NCBI RefSeq assembly: GCF_000192475.1
Contig: NZ_AEYW01000006.1
Location: 558,001-622,000, forward strand
Reading direction: 5' to 3'
DNA length: 64,000 nt
DNA from: Ruegeria conchae
GTDB lineage: Bacteria; Pseudomonadota; Alphaproteobacteria; Rhodobacterales; Rhodobacteraceae
Positions 1 to 8,000 of the stretch are shown here, piece after piece (within the stretch, counting starts at the first letter, position 1; each line of letters opens with the position of its first letter). Both the position numbers and the translations under genes were made by a program. The notes under the pieces were generated by a model that was not told where the DNA came from, did no database searches, and saw only the letters and a list, made by a program, of their open reading frames with translations.

Positions 1-477
1 ACAGCCGGTTGAAACCCCTTTCCACAAATCGGGGTCGAGGTTCAGTTTGTCGGCTGTTCCTGTCACAGTCCACGCATCACCCCGAGTTTCGATCTCCACC
101 TCACCACCAAACGGCATCGCGCTTTCGCAGCACATCACGGAGAGGAAGGCGAGTTTTACCTGATTGCGCGGCACGGGTTCAGTCAGGTTCCATGTGATCC
201 GAACCCGGCTCGCCTTTTCAAGATCCTTTAGCAGTTCAATTACCTCGGTTCTTCCCAGCGGTTGATCACTGGCTGCCCCAAAGGCCACGCGAAAGAACCG
301 GATGCGCGCGCCCGCGCTTCCGACGCTGCCGGAAATCAGCTCCATCTCGGGACCCTGGACCGCGCCAACCATCTCCAACAGTTCAAGCCCGTTGGTGATT
401 GCCCCAATTGGGCTGATCAGATCATGGCAGATCCGAGAGCCGATCAATTCGGCCAGGTTGACGTCTGAAGCGCCCAT
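1..477 (-). CDS. chpT: Histidine phosphotransferase ChpT, 3' end cut by window edge
   Basis: ChpT passes phosphate from the hybrid kinase CckA to CtrA and CpdR in the alphaproteobacterial cell-cycle and motility relay, in the cytoplasm. The first 159 codons are visible. Residues 18-25 read HDLISPIG, the family's phospho-acceptor box with His18, followed by a long helix ending in GLELLE. The degenerate ATPase-like half begins near residue 75. A good ribosome site (GCAGGAGGT) lies 4 nt before this ATG, which fixes the start. It is divergent from the DUF3553 gene. A perfect CtrA-type site occurs elsewhere in the window, at 23902-23916. Confidence 0.85.
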   Translation of the reverse strand, partial: MGASDVNLAELIGSRICHDLISPIGAITNGLELLEMVGAVQGPEMELISGSVGSAGARIRFFRVAFGAASDQPLGRTEVIELLKDLEKASRVRITWNLTEPVPRNQVKLAFLSVMCCESAMPFGGEVEIETRGDAWTVTGTADKLNLDPDLWKGVSTGC

Positions 478-519
478 GCGTACCTCCTGCTGCATCTGCC
501 TCAGGACCCGGAGCCCAAT

Positions 520-702
520 ATGACAGATCTGAATGCCATTCTTGCACCGGGCATGTATGTCCGCCACCCCGATTTCCCCGATTGGGGCGTTGGACAGGTG
601 CAGTCCAATATCGGGGGCAAGATCACCGTAAACTTTCGCGAGCAGGGGAAAGTGGTAATCGACGGGACACGCATAGCCCTGATGCCGGTCTTTGATCCGT
701 GA
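520..702 (+). CDS. DUF3553 domain protein
   Basis: A 60-residue protein that is nearly all one DUF3553 domain, a small beta-rich fold of unknown function resembling the SH3-like domain found in some UvrD/CarD-type proteins. The pattern G-M-Y-V-R-H-P-x-x-P-D-W-G-x-G-Q-V-Q-S at residues 11-29 is the family signature. It starts 42 nt from the divergent chpT start, a neighbour pair I recall from Rhodobacterales. No catalytic residues can be named. A role in binding nucleic acid or RNA polymerase is only inference from the fold. Confidence 0.75.
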   Translation: MTDLNAILAPGMYVRHPDFPDWGVGQVQSNIGGKITVNFREQGKVVIDGTRIALMPVFDP

Positions 703-808
703 AACTGGTTTAGGAAAGGTTAACAACTCAGGCGAAACGCGGGCTTGTTGCCTTTCGTAATGCAATCGCGCTATCAGCGCGCAATCACAAATAACGGACC
801 AAATATTG

Positions 809-1564
809 ATGCCGAATAAAGGCCCCTCATTCACCGTAAAACTTGCTGAAACCGAGGCTGAACAACGCGCAGCCCAGCGTCTGCGTTACGACGTCTTTGT
901 GCGTGAACTCGGCGGCGGTGGTGAGATGGTGGACCACGAGTTCGGGCTCGAGAAAGACCGGTTCGACCCGCATTTCGATCATATGCTGGCCATCGATGAT
1001 TCAACGCGCGCGGTTATCGGCGTCTATCGATTGCTTCCCGGTGAGCGAGCGGCCGAATTGGGGCAGTTCTATTCCGAGGATGAATATGACCTCACCGTTT
1101 TAAAGCAAAGCGGTCGCAAATTGTTGGAACTTGGGCGCTCGTGCGTGCATCCGGATTACCGCGGTGGCACCGCGATGTATCACCTGTGGAATGGGCTGGC
1201 GGCCTACGTCACGGAGCGCGAAATCGAAGTTCTGTTCGGTGTCGCAAGCTTTCATGGCACCAATGTCCAGAAGCTGGCACAGCCGCTATCGATGCTGCAT
1301 CACAACCATCTAGCCCCACCAGACCTAAGGGTCCGGGCACAGCCGGGCGTGTTTCAGCCCATGGACCTACTGCCGGCCGATGCCCTGGATCGTCGTGCTG
1401 CCATGGTTCAGGTGCCATCCCTGATCAAGGCTTACCTCCGTCTAGGCGGTTTCGTCGGTGAGGGGGCTTTTATCGATCATGCCTTCAATACAACCGATGT
1501 GTGCCTGATACTCGACACCACCCGCATGAACGCGCGTCAGCGACGCATTTACAGTGGAGCGTAA
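809..1564 (+). CDS. olsB: L-ornithine N-acyltransferase OlsB (GNAT family)
   Basis: OlsB transfers a 3-hydroxy fatty acyl group from acyl carrier protein to the alpha-amino group of ornithine, giving lyso-ornithine lipid, the first step of this phosphorus-free membrane lipid. The 251-residue protein has the acyltransferase GNAT core: RLRYDVFVRELGG near residue 24, FDHMLAIDD near 56, VIGVYRLL, and ELGRSCVHPDYRGG around 109-122, the acyl-donor loop. A TTG lies one codon upstream (806), but the ATG at 809 is preferred. A 6-bp inverted repeat (767-781) sits just before the gene. I see no Pho box upstream. It is followed directly by olsA. Confidence 0.85.
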   Translation: MPNKGPSFTVKLAETEAEQRAAQRLRYDVFVRELGGGGEMVDHEFGLEKDRFDPHFDHMLAIDDSTRAVIGVYRLLPGERAAELGQFYSEDEYDLTVLKQSGRKLLELGRSCVHPDYRGGTAMYHLWNGLAAYVTEREIEVLFGVASFHGTNVQKLAQPLSMLHHNHLAPPDLRVRAQPGVFQPMDLLPADALDRRAAMVQVPSLIKAYLRLGGFVGEGAFIDHAFNTTDVCLILDTTRMNARQRRIYSGA

Positions 1565-1568
1565 CGAG

Positions 1569-2405
1569 GTGAGCGATCCCTCATGGCAGAGCGAAGACGA
1601 ACCTGATCCGATCGAACTTGGTGTTCTTGGCTGGATATTGGTGTTTTTGCGCGGCGTCCCTCTGGCGGTGCTAGTTTTTGGGGGCCTGATCGTTCTGCTG
1701 TCGATACGCTTGATCGAACGTCCATTTTGTCGCGTTCAGCGACCAGTTACACCTTTCATCAGTCAATTTGTCTGCCGCAACGCGTTCAGGATCCTCGGGA
1801 TAGGATTTCATAGCTCTGGTGAGTTGATGAGGGACCGTGGCGCCGTGGTCGCAAATCACACGTCGTGGCTGGACATTTTTGCGCTGAATGCCCGCAAACG
1901 CGTCTACTTTGTCTCGAAAGCCGAGGTGGCGAAGTGGCCGGGGATCGGATGGTTGGCACAAGCTACCGGTACGGTATTCATTGAGCGAAATCGCCAAAAA
2001 GCTCGCGAACAGACCCGCATATTCGAAGCGCGCCTTAAGGCCGGGCATAAGCTATTGTTCTTCCCAGAGGGCACTTCGACAGATGGTTTGCGAGTTTTGC
2101 CATTCAAAACAACGCTTTTCGCTGCGTTCTTCACGGATGAGTTGCGCGAATTCATGTATGTCCAACCCGTCTCGGTAATTTTTCATGCGCCCAAAGGGCA
2201 GCCCGAGCGTTTTTACGGCTGGTGGGGCGAAATGGATTTCGGGCCGCATCTGCTCAAGACGTTGGGAGCGCGAAGCCAAGGGTGGGTGGAATTAATATAT
2301 CATGAGCCCGCCAAGGTCAGCGATTTTGAAAACCGTAAAGCTCTGGCAGCGCATTGCGAACAGGCCGTGCGGCACGCTCACAGCTTGGCGCGGCTTGAAA
2401 AATAA
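1569..2405 (+). CDS. olsA: Lyso-ornithine lipid O-acyltransferase OlsA (PlsC family)
   Basis: OlsA adds the second acyl chain to the hydroxyl of lyso-ornithine lipid at the inner membrane. The acyltransferase box H-T-S-W-L-D (His97, Asp102) and the FFPEGTSTDG motif near residue 167 are intact, and one membrane helix spans about residues 19-45. Two GTG starts are possible. The one at 1569 has GGAG 9 nt upstream, while the one at 1554 overlaps the olsB stop and has no ribosome site. Coupling to olsB is tight either way. A hairpin begins exactly at its stop codon. Confidence 0.85.
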   Translation: MSDPSWQSEDEPDPIELGVLGWILVFLRGVPLAVLVFGGLIVLLSIRLIERPFCRVQRPVTPFISQFVCRNAFRILGIGFHSSGELMRDRGAVVANHTSWLDIFALNARKRVYFVSKAEVAKWPGIGWLAQATGTVFIERNRQKAREQTRIFEARLKAGHKLLFFPEGTSTDGLRVLPFKTTLFAAFFTDELREFMYVQPVSVIFHAPKGQPERFYGWWGEMDFGPHLLKTLGARSQGWVELIYHEPAKVSDFENRKALAAHCEQAVRHAHSLARLEK

Positions 2406-2420
2406 GGGCATTTGGCCCTT
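2404..2420 (+). terminator. Hairpin directly after olsA (weak terminator)
   Basis: AAGGGC-ATTTG-GCCCTT forms a 6-bp stem overlapping the olsA stop codon. There is no T-run after it, so it would be a weak terminator or an mRNA end stabiliser. Its last bases overlap the -35 box proposed for rpsB. Confidence 0.4.
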
Positions 2421-2447
2421 GCACTGTCTCAAATCCTGTCATATACG
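2419..2447 (+). promoter_or_regulatory. Candidate sigma-70 promoter for rpsB-tsf
   Basis: TTGCAC (2419-2424), 17 bp, TATACG (2442-2447) gives near-consensus boxes with ideal spacing. The transcript would begin near 2454 and have a leader of about 118 nt. That leader contains an inverted repeat AAACCC/GGGTTT (2458-2476), which could be part of S2 autoregulation. The promoter is read from the sequence and the regulation is inference. Confidence 0.5.
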
Positions 2448-2571
2448 CGCGCCATTCAAACCCGCAGGCGGGGTTTGGGTCATTTGAGGGAGACATCCTT
2501 ATCTGGCCCGCCGGTTGGAGCATCCGCTTCTTTCACCCCCGCCGAGGCGTAAACCGGAAAAGGAAAATAGC

Positions 2572-3372
2572 ATGGCTCTTCCCGAGTTCTCCATGCGTCA
2601 GCTGTTGGAAGCTGGCGTTCACTTTGGTCACCAGACACAGCGTTGGAATCCCCGCATGGGCCCGTTCATCTACGGCTCGCGCAATGGTATCCACATCATG
2701 GACCTGACCCAGACTGTTCCGATGCTGGATCAGGCTCTGCAGGCAGTTCGTGACACCGTCGCAAAAGGTGGCCGCGTTCTGTTCGTAGGTACCAAGCGTC
2801 AGGCCGCTGGCCCGATCGCGGAAGCCGCTGAAAAGTCGGCTCAGTACTACATGAACCACCGCTGGCTGGGCGGCACACTGACCAACTGGAAAACTGTTTC
2901 CCAGTCGATCAACCGTCTGAACCAGATCGACGAAGCGATGGAAGCGGGTGCCGAAGGCCTGACCAAGAAAGAGCGTCTGGGCATGGAACGTGACCAGGGC
3001 AAACTGCAGGCATCGCTGGGCGGTATCCGCGAGATGGGCGGCGTTCCTGATCTGCTGTTCGTCATCGACGTCAAGAAAGAAGCACTGGCGATCGCCGAAG
3101 CCAACAAACTGGGTATCCCGGTTGTGGCTGTTGTCGACACCAACTGCTCGCCCGACGGTGTTGACTACATCATCCCCGGCAACGACGACGCAGCGCGCGC
3201 GATTGCTCTGTACTGCGACCTGGCCGCACGCGCCGCTCTGGACGGTATGACCGCTCAGATGGGTGCTGCAGGTGTTGATCTGGGTGCATTCGAAGAAGCT
3301 CCGGTTGAAGAAGCCGTTGCCGAAGAAGCACCCGCAGAAGAAGCCGCGCCGGAAGCCAAAGCCGAAGCGTAA
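2572..3372 (+). CDS. rpsB: 30S ribosomal protein S2
   Basis: S2 is a primary structural protein of the small ribosomal subunit. The protein (266 residues) opens with [20 protein letters not shown] and contains [15 protein letters not shown] and [11 protein letters not shown], all S2 hallmarks. It ends in an acidic, Ala/Glu-rich tail ([18 protein letters not shown]), a common lengthening in alphaproteobacteria. The ATG at 2572 with AAAGGAAAA upstream is the start; an in-frame TTG at 2515 lacks support. Codon use is strongly biased, as expected for high expression. It is paired with tsf. Confidence 0.97.
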   Translation: MALPEFSMRQLLEAGVHFGHQTQRWNPRMGPFIYGSRNGIHIMDLTQTVPMLDQALQAVRDTVAKGGRVLFVGTKRQAAGPIAEAAEKSAQYYMNHRWLGGTLTNWKTVSQSINRLNQIDEAMEAGAEGLTKKERLGMERDQGKLQASLGGIREMGGVPDLLFVIDVKKEALAIAEANKLGIPVVAVVDTNCSPDGVDYIIPGNDDAARAIALYCDLAARAALDGMTAQMGAAGVDLGAFEEAPVEEAVAEEAPAEEAAPEAKAEA

Positions 3373-3397
3373 GCTGCCCGTCACGTAAATGACATAT

Positions 3398-3418
3398 GGG
3401 GCAGGGTAGACCTGCCCC
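3398..3418 (+). terminator. Hairpin between rpsB and tsf
   Basis: GGGGCAGG-GTAGA-CCTGCCCC is a perfect 8-bp G+C-rich stem in the 76-nt gap. No T-run follows, so it looks like an attenuating or processing hairpin that separates S2 from EF-Ts output rather than a full stop. Confidence 0.5.
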
Positions 3419-3448
3419 AATTCCGTTTGAATTGAGGAGAGCCAAAAG

Positions 3449-4324
3449 ATGGCAATCACAGCAGCAATGGTAAAAGAACTGCGCGACTCGACCGGCGCAG
3501 GCATGATGGACGCAAAAAAAGCGCTGACCGAAACCGGTGGCAACATGGACGAAGCCGTTGACTGGCTGCGCACCAAAGGCCTGGCCAAAGCGGCCAAGAA
3601 ATCGGGCCGTACCGCAGCCGAAGGTCTGGTTGCTGTTCACGTCAACGGCGGCAACGGAGTTGCTGTCGAAGTGAACTCGGAAACCGACTTCGTTGCGAAA
3701 AACAGCGAATTTCAGGAGATGGTCGGCAAGATCACCTATGCAGCCGAAGGCGTCGATGACGTCGACGCGCTGCTGGCTGCCGATCTGGGCGGCAAGTCTG
3801 TCGCAGACACCCTGACCGACAAGATCGCCACCATTGGTGAAAACATGTCGGTGCGCCGCATGTCCAAACTGTCGGGCGACACTGTTGTGTCTTATGTCCA
3901 CAATGCTGCAACAACCGGCATGGGCAAAATCGGTGTTCTGGTTGCCCTGTCCGGCGGCGATGAAGCCTTCGGTAAGCAGGTTGCAATGCACATTGCAGCT
4001 GTAAACCCAGCAGCCCTGTCCGAGGCGGACATGGACCCGGAAGTTGTCGAGAAAGAGAAGCAGGTCCAGATGGACATCGCCCGCGAATCCGGCAAGCCGG
4101 AGCAGGTGATTGAAAAGATGATCGTCGGTCGTATGAAAAAATTCGTTGCCGAGTCGACTCTGCTGAACCAGGACTTCGTTGTGAATCCCGACCTGACCGT
4201 CGAAGCTGCGGCTAAAGAAGCGGGTGCAACCATCACCGGATTTGTCCGCATGGAAGTAGGCGAAGGCATCGTTGTCGAAAAAGAAGACTTCGCAGCCGAA
4301 GTTGCGAAGGCAGCTCAAGGCTAA
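3449..4324 (+). CDS. tsf: Translation elongation factor Ts
   Basis: EF-Ts is the guanine nucleotide exchange factor that recharges EF-Tu. The 291-residue protein has the N-terminal UBA-like module ([20 protein letters not shown], residues 1-20), the EF-Tu-contacting TDFVAKN near residue 79, and the two core subdomains including [16 protein letters not shown]. The ribosome site TTGAGGAGA precedes the ATG. It follows rpsB in the usual bacterial order and is closed by strong terminator structures. The next usual gene, pyrH, is not here. Confidence 0.97.
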   Translation: MAITAAMVKELRDSTGAGMMDAKKALTETGGNMDEAVDWLRTKGLAKAAKKSGRTAAEGLVAVHVNGGNGVAVEVNSETDFVAKNSEFQEMVGKITYAAEGVDDVDALLAADLGGKSVADTLTDKIATIGENMSVRRMSKLSGDTVVSYVHNAATTGMGKIGVLVALSGGDEAFGKQVAMHIAAVNPAALSEADMDPEVVEKEKQVQMDIARESGKPEQVIEKMIVGRMKKFVAESTLLNQDFVVNPDLTVEAAAKEAGATITGFVRMEVGEGIVVEKEDFAAEVAKAAQG

Positions 4325-4332
4325 AGATAAAA

Positions 4333-4395
4333 TGCAGCCCCACTGAGGGGCTGCAATCCATAAAAGACCCGGTTGCGATGCAGCCGGGTTTTTTT
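4333..4395 (+). terminator. Tandem hairpins and intrinsic terminator after tsf
   Basis: Two stems follow tsf: TGCAGCCCC-ACTGA-GGGGCTGCA (4333-4355), and ACCCGGTTGC/GCAGCCGGGT (4367-4389) running into six or more T residues. The second is a classical intrinsic terminator and the first may protect the mRNA end. Confidence 0.9.
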
Positions 4396-4447
4396 GTGCT
4401 AGGCAGCTTTTCAATGCGCAGTAAACAACATCAAGGAAAAGAGGAGA

Positions 4448-4487
4448 TTGAGGGGCCCTGCATGATGGGGATGGAAGGGCCCCTCAA
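4448..4487 (+). promoter_or_regulatory. Perfect 11-bp hairpin enclosing a start codon
   Basis: TTGAGGGGCCC (4448-4458) and GGGCCCCTCAA (4477-4487) pair perfectly around an 18-nt loop. The left arm holds GAGGGG, a possible ribosome site, and the loop holds ATGATG at 4462. If the small downstream frame is real, this structure would hide its ribosome site. There is no T-run on either strand to make it a terminator. Confidence 0.45.
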
Positions 4488-4587
4488 AAATTCCGACAAA
4501 GCGACGCGGACGAATAGACGCCTCGATGTCAGAGCGATCAGAGAGCTTTGGTATTACAAAGATCCAATCAAAACGTTCCCTGGCTAA
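4462..4587 (+). CDS. Possible 41-residue basic peptide
   Basis: An open frame starting MMGMEGPLKNSDK and ending LWYYKDPIKTFPG, rich in Arg and Lys in the middle, with no membrane segment. GAGGGG sits 6 nt before the first ATG, inside a hairpin. It lies in the gap between tsf and the convergent luxR-type gene. I do not recognise a family. It could equally be chance, since only its size, start site and position support it. Confidence 0.25.
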   Translation: MMGMEGPLKNSDKATRTNRRLDVRAIRELWYYKDPIKTFPG

Positions 4588-4695
4588 AGCCACCACTCAC
4601 GGAACAATACCAATTTGCAATTTATGGGGGAGATTCGGAAAGTCATGTATTCCTTACCCAAGGTCAATTTGACGCAATGTAGCGTTAAATCAGGG

Positions 4696-5448
4696 TCAGG
4701 CTTCCATTACAAACATCTGGTTATGCAAAGTCGCCTTAAGCACTGCCTGCGCTGTGGTTTCAACCGAAAGCGCCTCGCGCGCCAGCCTTAGGTGCTTTTC
4801 CACCGTCGCGGCCGTCAAACCCATAAGCAACGCGATGTCCTGAGTGGTCTTTCCATCCCCCACCCATTGAAGCGCCTCTCGTTGACGCTTAGTCAGAGCG
4901 CGATTCGGAGCGTTGTACGGTAAGGTCAGAATTTTGAGATGAGCAACATTGTTCATCAGCAAAATATCCTCGCCGTGTTCCTGCCAGATCTCGTCCACTT
5001 CATCCTGATCATGCATTCGGGCCGCAAGTGAGATCGCGCCTTTGGTTCGCATCGAAACCGAGTTGAAGCTGACCGTATAACCCGATGTAAGACCCAGAGA
5101 TTTGTTAAACTCATAAACCCTGAGTTCTTCTGGTGTCATAACACCGCTGGACATCATGTCATTGATCATGCTCCAGCTTGCCGCACCCTCATGATCCAAG
5201 GCCCATTTCAACATCGGAGCGTGAAAATACAATCCCGAGCGGAGGAACCCATCAAGGTAATCTTTGCAGTGGTTGGACAGGATGACGAAATCCTCGGGGT
5301 CGCCCAATGAGGTCGCCGTGCGATACTGGGTGTAACCATACAGCAACCGATCAAATCCAAACTTTGCCATCTGGCGGCAGTGGGCATCCCACAGCTCTTC
5401 CAATGTCTTGGTATAGCTCAGAAAGTTCAGATAATCGTTGAGGTTCAT
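4696..5448 (-). CDS. LuxR-family regulator (LuxR solo)
   Basis: A 250-residue cytoplasmic regulator with an N-terminal autoinducer-binding-type domain (about 1-175) and a C-terminal LuxR helix-turn-helix (about 183-247; LTKRQREALQWVGDGKT, then ATVEKHLRLARE). No luxI-type synthase is in the window. The pocket position that is normally the invariant Asp-Pro reads Ala77-Pro78, so the usual AHL contact may be missing. Its start overlaps the aroQ stop (TGATG), so the two are co-transcribed. Whether it senses an acyl-homoserine lactone, another small molecule or nothing is open. Confidence 0.85.
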   Translation of the reverse strand: MNLNDYLNFLSYTKTLEELWDAHCRQMAKFGFDRLLYGYTQYRTATSLGDPEDFVILSNHCKDYLDGFLRSGLYFHAPMLKWALDHEGAASWSMINDMMSSGVMTPEELRVYEFNKSLGLTSGYTVSFNSVSMRTKGAISLAARMHDQDEVDEIWQEHGEDILLMNNVAHLKILTLPYNAPNRALTKRQREALQWVGDGKTTQDIALLMGLTAATVEKHLRLAREALSVETTAQAVLKATLHNQMFVMEA

Positions 5449-5900
5449 CCGGTGCCCCCCTCAGCCAAATGGGCCGCAAGGGCATTCAGCGCAAGCACAT
5501 AGCTATGTGCGCCGAATCCACAAATCTGACCAATGGCAACTGGGGCAACGTATGATTTGTGTCGAAACACTTCGCGTGCGTGAATATTTGACAGATGAAC
5601 CTCTACAACCGGAACTTCGGCGGAAGAAATCGCATCCATCAGCGCGACCGACGTATGGGTGTATCCACCCGCGTTCAAGACGATTCCATCCTGTTCGCCG
5701 CGTGCTGCGTGAATCGCATCAATCAATGCGCCTTCGTGGTTGGTTTGAATATGCGTGATCGTCTGATTCAGTGCCTGACCATGAGCGACGCACAGGTCCT
5801 CGATCATCTTCAAGGTCGTTGATCCATAAACCTCGGGCTGCCGCGTCCCCAGCAGATTCAGGTTCGGACCATTCAGAACCAATATTTTTTGCATATTCAA
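5445..5900 (-). CDS. aroQ: 3-Dehydroquinate dehydratase, type II
   Basis: AroQ removes water from 3-dehydroquinate in the shikimate pathway; type II is a dodecameric enzyme of about 150 residues. The protein (151 residues) shows LVLNGPNLNLLGTRQPEVYG (residues 7-26), which holds the lid Arg and catalytic Tyr, NAGGYTHTSVALMDA with the Asn-containing loop, and EVHLSNIHAREVFRHKS with the catalytic His. The pathway's first enzyme, DAHP synthase, lies separately at 24765-26135. The luxR-type gene overlaps its end. Confidence 0.95.
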   Translation of the reverse strand: MNMQKILVLNGPNLNLLGTRQPEVYGSTTLKMIEDLCVAHGQALNQTITHIQTNHEGALIDAIHAARGEQDGIVLNAGGYTHTSVALMDAISSAEVPVVEVHLSNIHAREVFRHKSYVAPVAIGQICGFGAHSYVLALNALAAHLAEGGTG

Positions 5901-6025
5901 ACTGTCCCCATCTTCTTCTTTTTCATAAACCCGAAAATTTGAGGCGTCCAGCGACCATCGCCCCTTTGGCGCGAGTGGTTGTGTCGCATATTGGTAAGAA
6001 TCTAAAGTTCTGAATGAATATCAGC

Positions 6026-7027
6026 TCATTTAGTTCCCATTGTGACCACAACTTTACCGAGAGTTTTGCGTTGATCCATCTTGGTGATCGCTTCCGCCGC
6101 GCGTTCAAGTGGAAACCGGGCGCTGATACGAGGGCAGATGGCACCGCTTCGATACATTTTGAACAGCTCACCCACATTCTGAGAATGCACTTTCGGATCC
6201 CGAAACACTGACGCGCCCCAAAACACGCCGACGATTTGACATCCTTTGAGTAGCGTCAGGTTCAACGGAATGCTGGGAATGCCTGCTGGAAAACCGACGA
6301 CCAGATATCGGCCTCCCCACGCCAAACTGCGCAAGGCAGGTTCGGCGTAGTCCCCGCCAACTGCGTCATAGACCACATCCACACCTTCGCCACCGGCCAG
6401 CGATTTGATTTCAGCAGACAGCGCCTTTTGCGCCGCTCGGTCCAGATCACGTGGATAAATCAGTGTTTTATCTGCACCGACTTTTTTGCAAAACTGTGCT
6501 TTTTCTTCGGACGAAACTGCCGCGATCACATGCGTGCCCATGGCTTTGGCAAGCTCTATCGCGGCGGAGCCAACGCCACCCGATGCGCCAAGCACAAGTA
6601 CGGTTTCCCCCGATAGCAGCTGCGCTCGATCTTTGAGCGCATGGTAAGACGTACCGTACGTGAAAATAAAACACGCAGCGTCTTCATATGGCATGTCATC
6701 CGGGATTTTGATCGCCGTCGCTGGTTTGAGCGTCAGGTGCGTGGCGAACCCTCCATGTCCTGTCAGCGCCAGAACACGATCACCGGGCAAGAAATCAACG
6801 ACATCCTTGCCGACGCTGGTGATCTCACCTGCAATCTCGCCACCTGGGGCAAATGGACGAGGAGGCTTCATTTGGTAAAGGTCCCGGATCATCAGCGTAT
6901 CTGGAAAGTTCACTCCGCCCGCGTGAATTCGCACCAATATCTCACCAGCCTTTGGCACGGGATCGGGCAGGGTGGTCAACTCCAATGTTTCTGGCCCGCC
7001 CGGTTTGACGCTGAGTAATGTCTGCAT
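6026..7027 (-). CDS. NAD(P)H:quinone oxidoreductase, zinc-free MDR family
   Basis: A 333-residue medium-chain reductase of the quinone oxidoreductase/crotonase-reductase type. The N-terminal GroES-like domain holds GVNFPDTLMIRDLYQ, and the Rossmann domain has LVLGASGGVGSAAIELAK near residue 145. The cysteine cluster for structural zinc is absent, as usual in the QOR branch. A GTG three codons upstream (7036) is the alternative start. It is divergent from an SDR gene with a 128-bp shared promoter region. Substrate unknown; reduction of enoyl-CoA or quinone is inference. Confidence 0.8.
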   Translation of the reverse strand: MQTLLSVKPGGPETLELTTLPDPVPKAGEILVRIHAGGVNFPDTLMIRDLYQMKPPRPFAPGGEIAGEITSVGKDVVDFLPGDRVLALTGHGGFATHLTLKPATAIKIPDDMPYEDAACFIFTYGTSYHALKDRAQLLSGETVLVLGASGGVGSAAIELAKAMGTHVIAAVSSEEKAQFCKKVGADKTLIYPRDLDRAAQKALSAEIKSLAGGEGVDVVYDAVGGDYAEPALRSLAWGGRYLVVGFPAGIPSIPLNLTLLKGCQIVGVFWGASVFRDPKVHSQNVGELFKMYRSGAICPRISARFPLERAAEAITKMDQRKTLGKVVVTMGTK

Positions 7028-7155
7028 ATGCCCCACTTGCCCCTTGCTTCGTTTGTATTGAAATCGTTGGATTACACGAACGTATTGTCAAGATGACCGC
7101 CGCTCTGGTTTTCAAACGATAGGCGCAAAGAGCAGATCACCTGAAAGGAGATTTC

Positions 7156-7974
7156 ATGACGCCCGAGACATTGTTTTCACTCAACGGAAAAACTGCGCTG
7201 GTCACAGGTGGAGCCACGGGTATTGGCCGGATGGCAGCCGAGGCGCTTATTCGCGCCGGTGCTCATGTTCTGATTGCCTCGCGCAAGGGTGATGCATGTG
7301 AACAGGTTGCGGCAGAGTTGAACGCGTTAGGTACCGCCGGATCTGCAGAAGGTTTCGCAGGCGATATCGGCAGCGAAGTGGGTATTGATGCATTAGTTGG
7401 TGAGGTCAACAAACGAACGCAATCTCTAGAAATATTAATGAATAATGCTGGTGTTACCTGGGGCGCACCGATGGGTCAGTTTCCCCACTCGGCGTGGGAT
7501 AAAGTGATGTCCGTCAATGTCGCAGGTATATTCGATCTGACCCAAAAACTACTGCCGCTTTTAATGAAATCAGCCAGCGACGATGATCCAGCACGGGTCG
7601 TTAATATTGGATCGGTCATGGGCGAGGTCCCGATGGGTGACGGGGCCTACAGCTATTCCGCGTCAAAAGCGGCGGTGATTCACCTGTCAAAAATCATGGC
7701 CAAGGAACTTGCGCCGTATCGTGTCACAGTGAATGCTCTGGCGCCTGGGCCGTTCGTATCGCGCATGACCGCCTTTGCAACCGAAGATGAAAGTAAGCGC
7801 GAACGCGTCGGCAAGGCGGTACCGTTGGGTCGCGTGGGTCGTGACGAAGATATCGCGGGCTGTATGTTGTTCCTGTGTGGCCGCGGTGGCAGCTACATCA
7901 CGGGTGCGGTGTTGCCGGTATCCGGCGGGATCAACGTCCAGACAGGCGGTAACATCTTTGCTGATGCTCTTTAG
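7156..7974 (+). CDS. Short-chain dehydrogenase/reductase (SDR)
   Basis: A 272-residue classical SDR. The cofactor loop TGGATGIG is at residues 17-24, NNAGVTW near 96, catalytic Ser in GSVMGEVP, and Y-S-A-S-K near 172. Residues at the end of beta-2 (IASRKGD) favour NADP(H). AAAGGAG is 5 nt before the ATG. It heads a same-strand run with a phosphotransferase, a serine hydrolase and an acyl-CoA thioesterase, which suggests catabolism of an acyl compound. The true substrate cannot be read from sequence. Confidence 0.85.
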   Translation: MTPETLFSLNGKTALVTGGATGIGRMAAEALIRAGAHVLIASRKGDACEQVAAELNALGTAGSAEGFAGDIGSEVGIDALVGEVNKRTQSLEILMNNAGVTWGAPMGQFPHSAWDKVMSVNVAGIFDLTQKLLPLLMKSASDDDPARVVNIGSVMGEVPMGDGAYSYSASKAAVIHLSKIMAKELAPYRVTVNALAPGPFVSRMTAFATEDESKRERVGKAVPLGRVGRDEDIAGCMLFLCGRGGSYITGAVLPVSGGINVQTGGNIFADAL

Positions 7975-8000
7975 CCCCAGATCGACCGCAGGTTTGGTAG

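Noticed and set aside
703..808. Pho box upstream of olsB
   Set aside because: Ornithine lipids are often made in low phosphate, so I looked for CTGTCAT-type repeats here and found none; only a short CGCGCT/AGCGCG palindrome.
2533..4414. Long minus-strand open frames opposite rpsB and tsf
   Set aside because: They mirror two highly expressed genes with strong codon bias, show no known domain and no ribosome sites.
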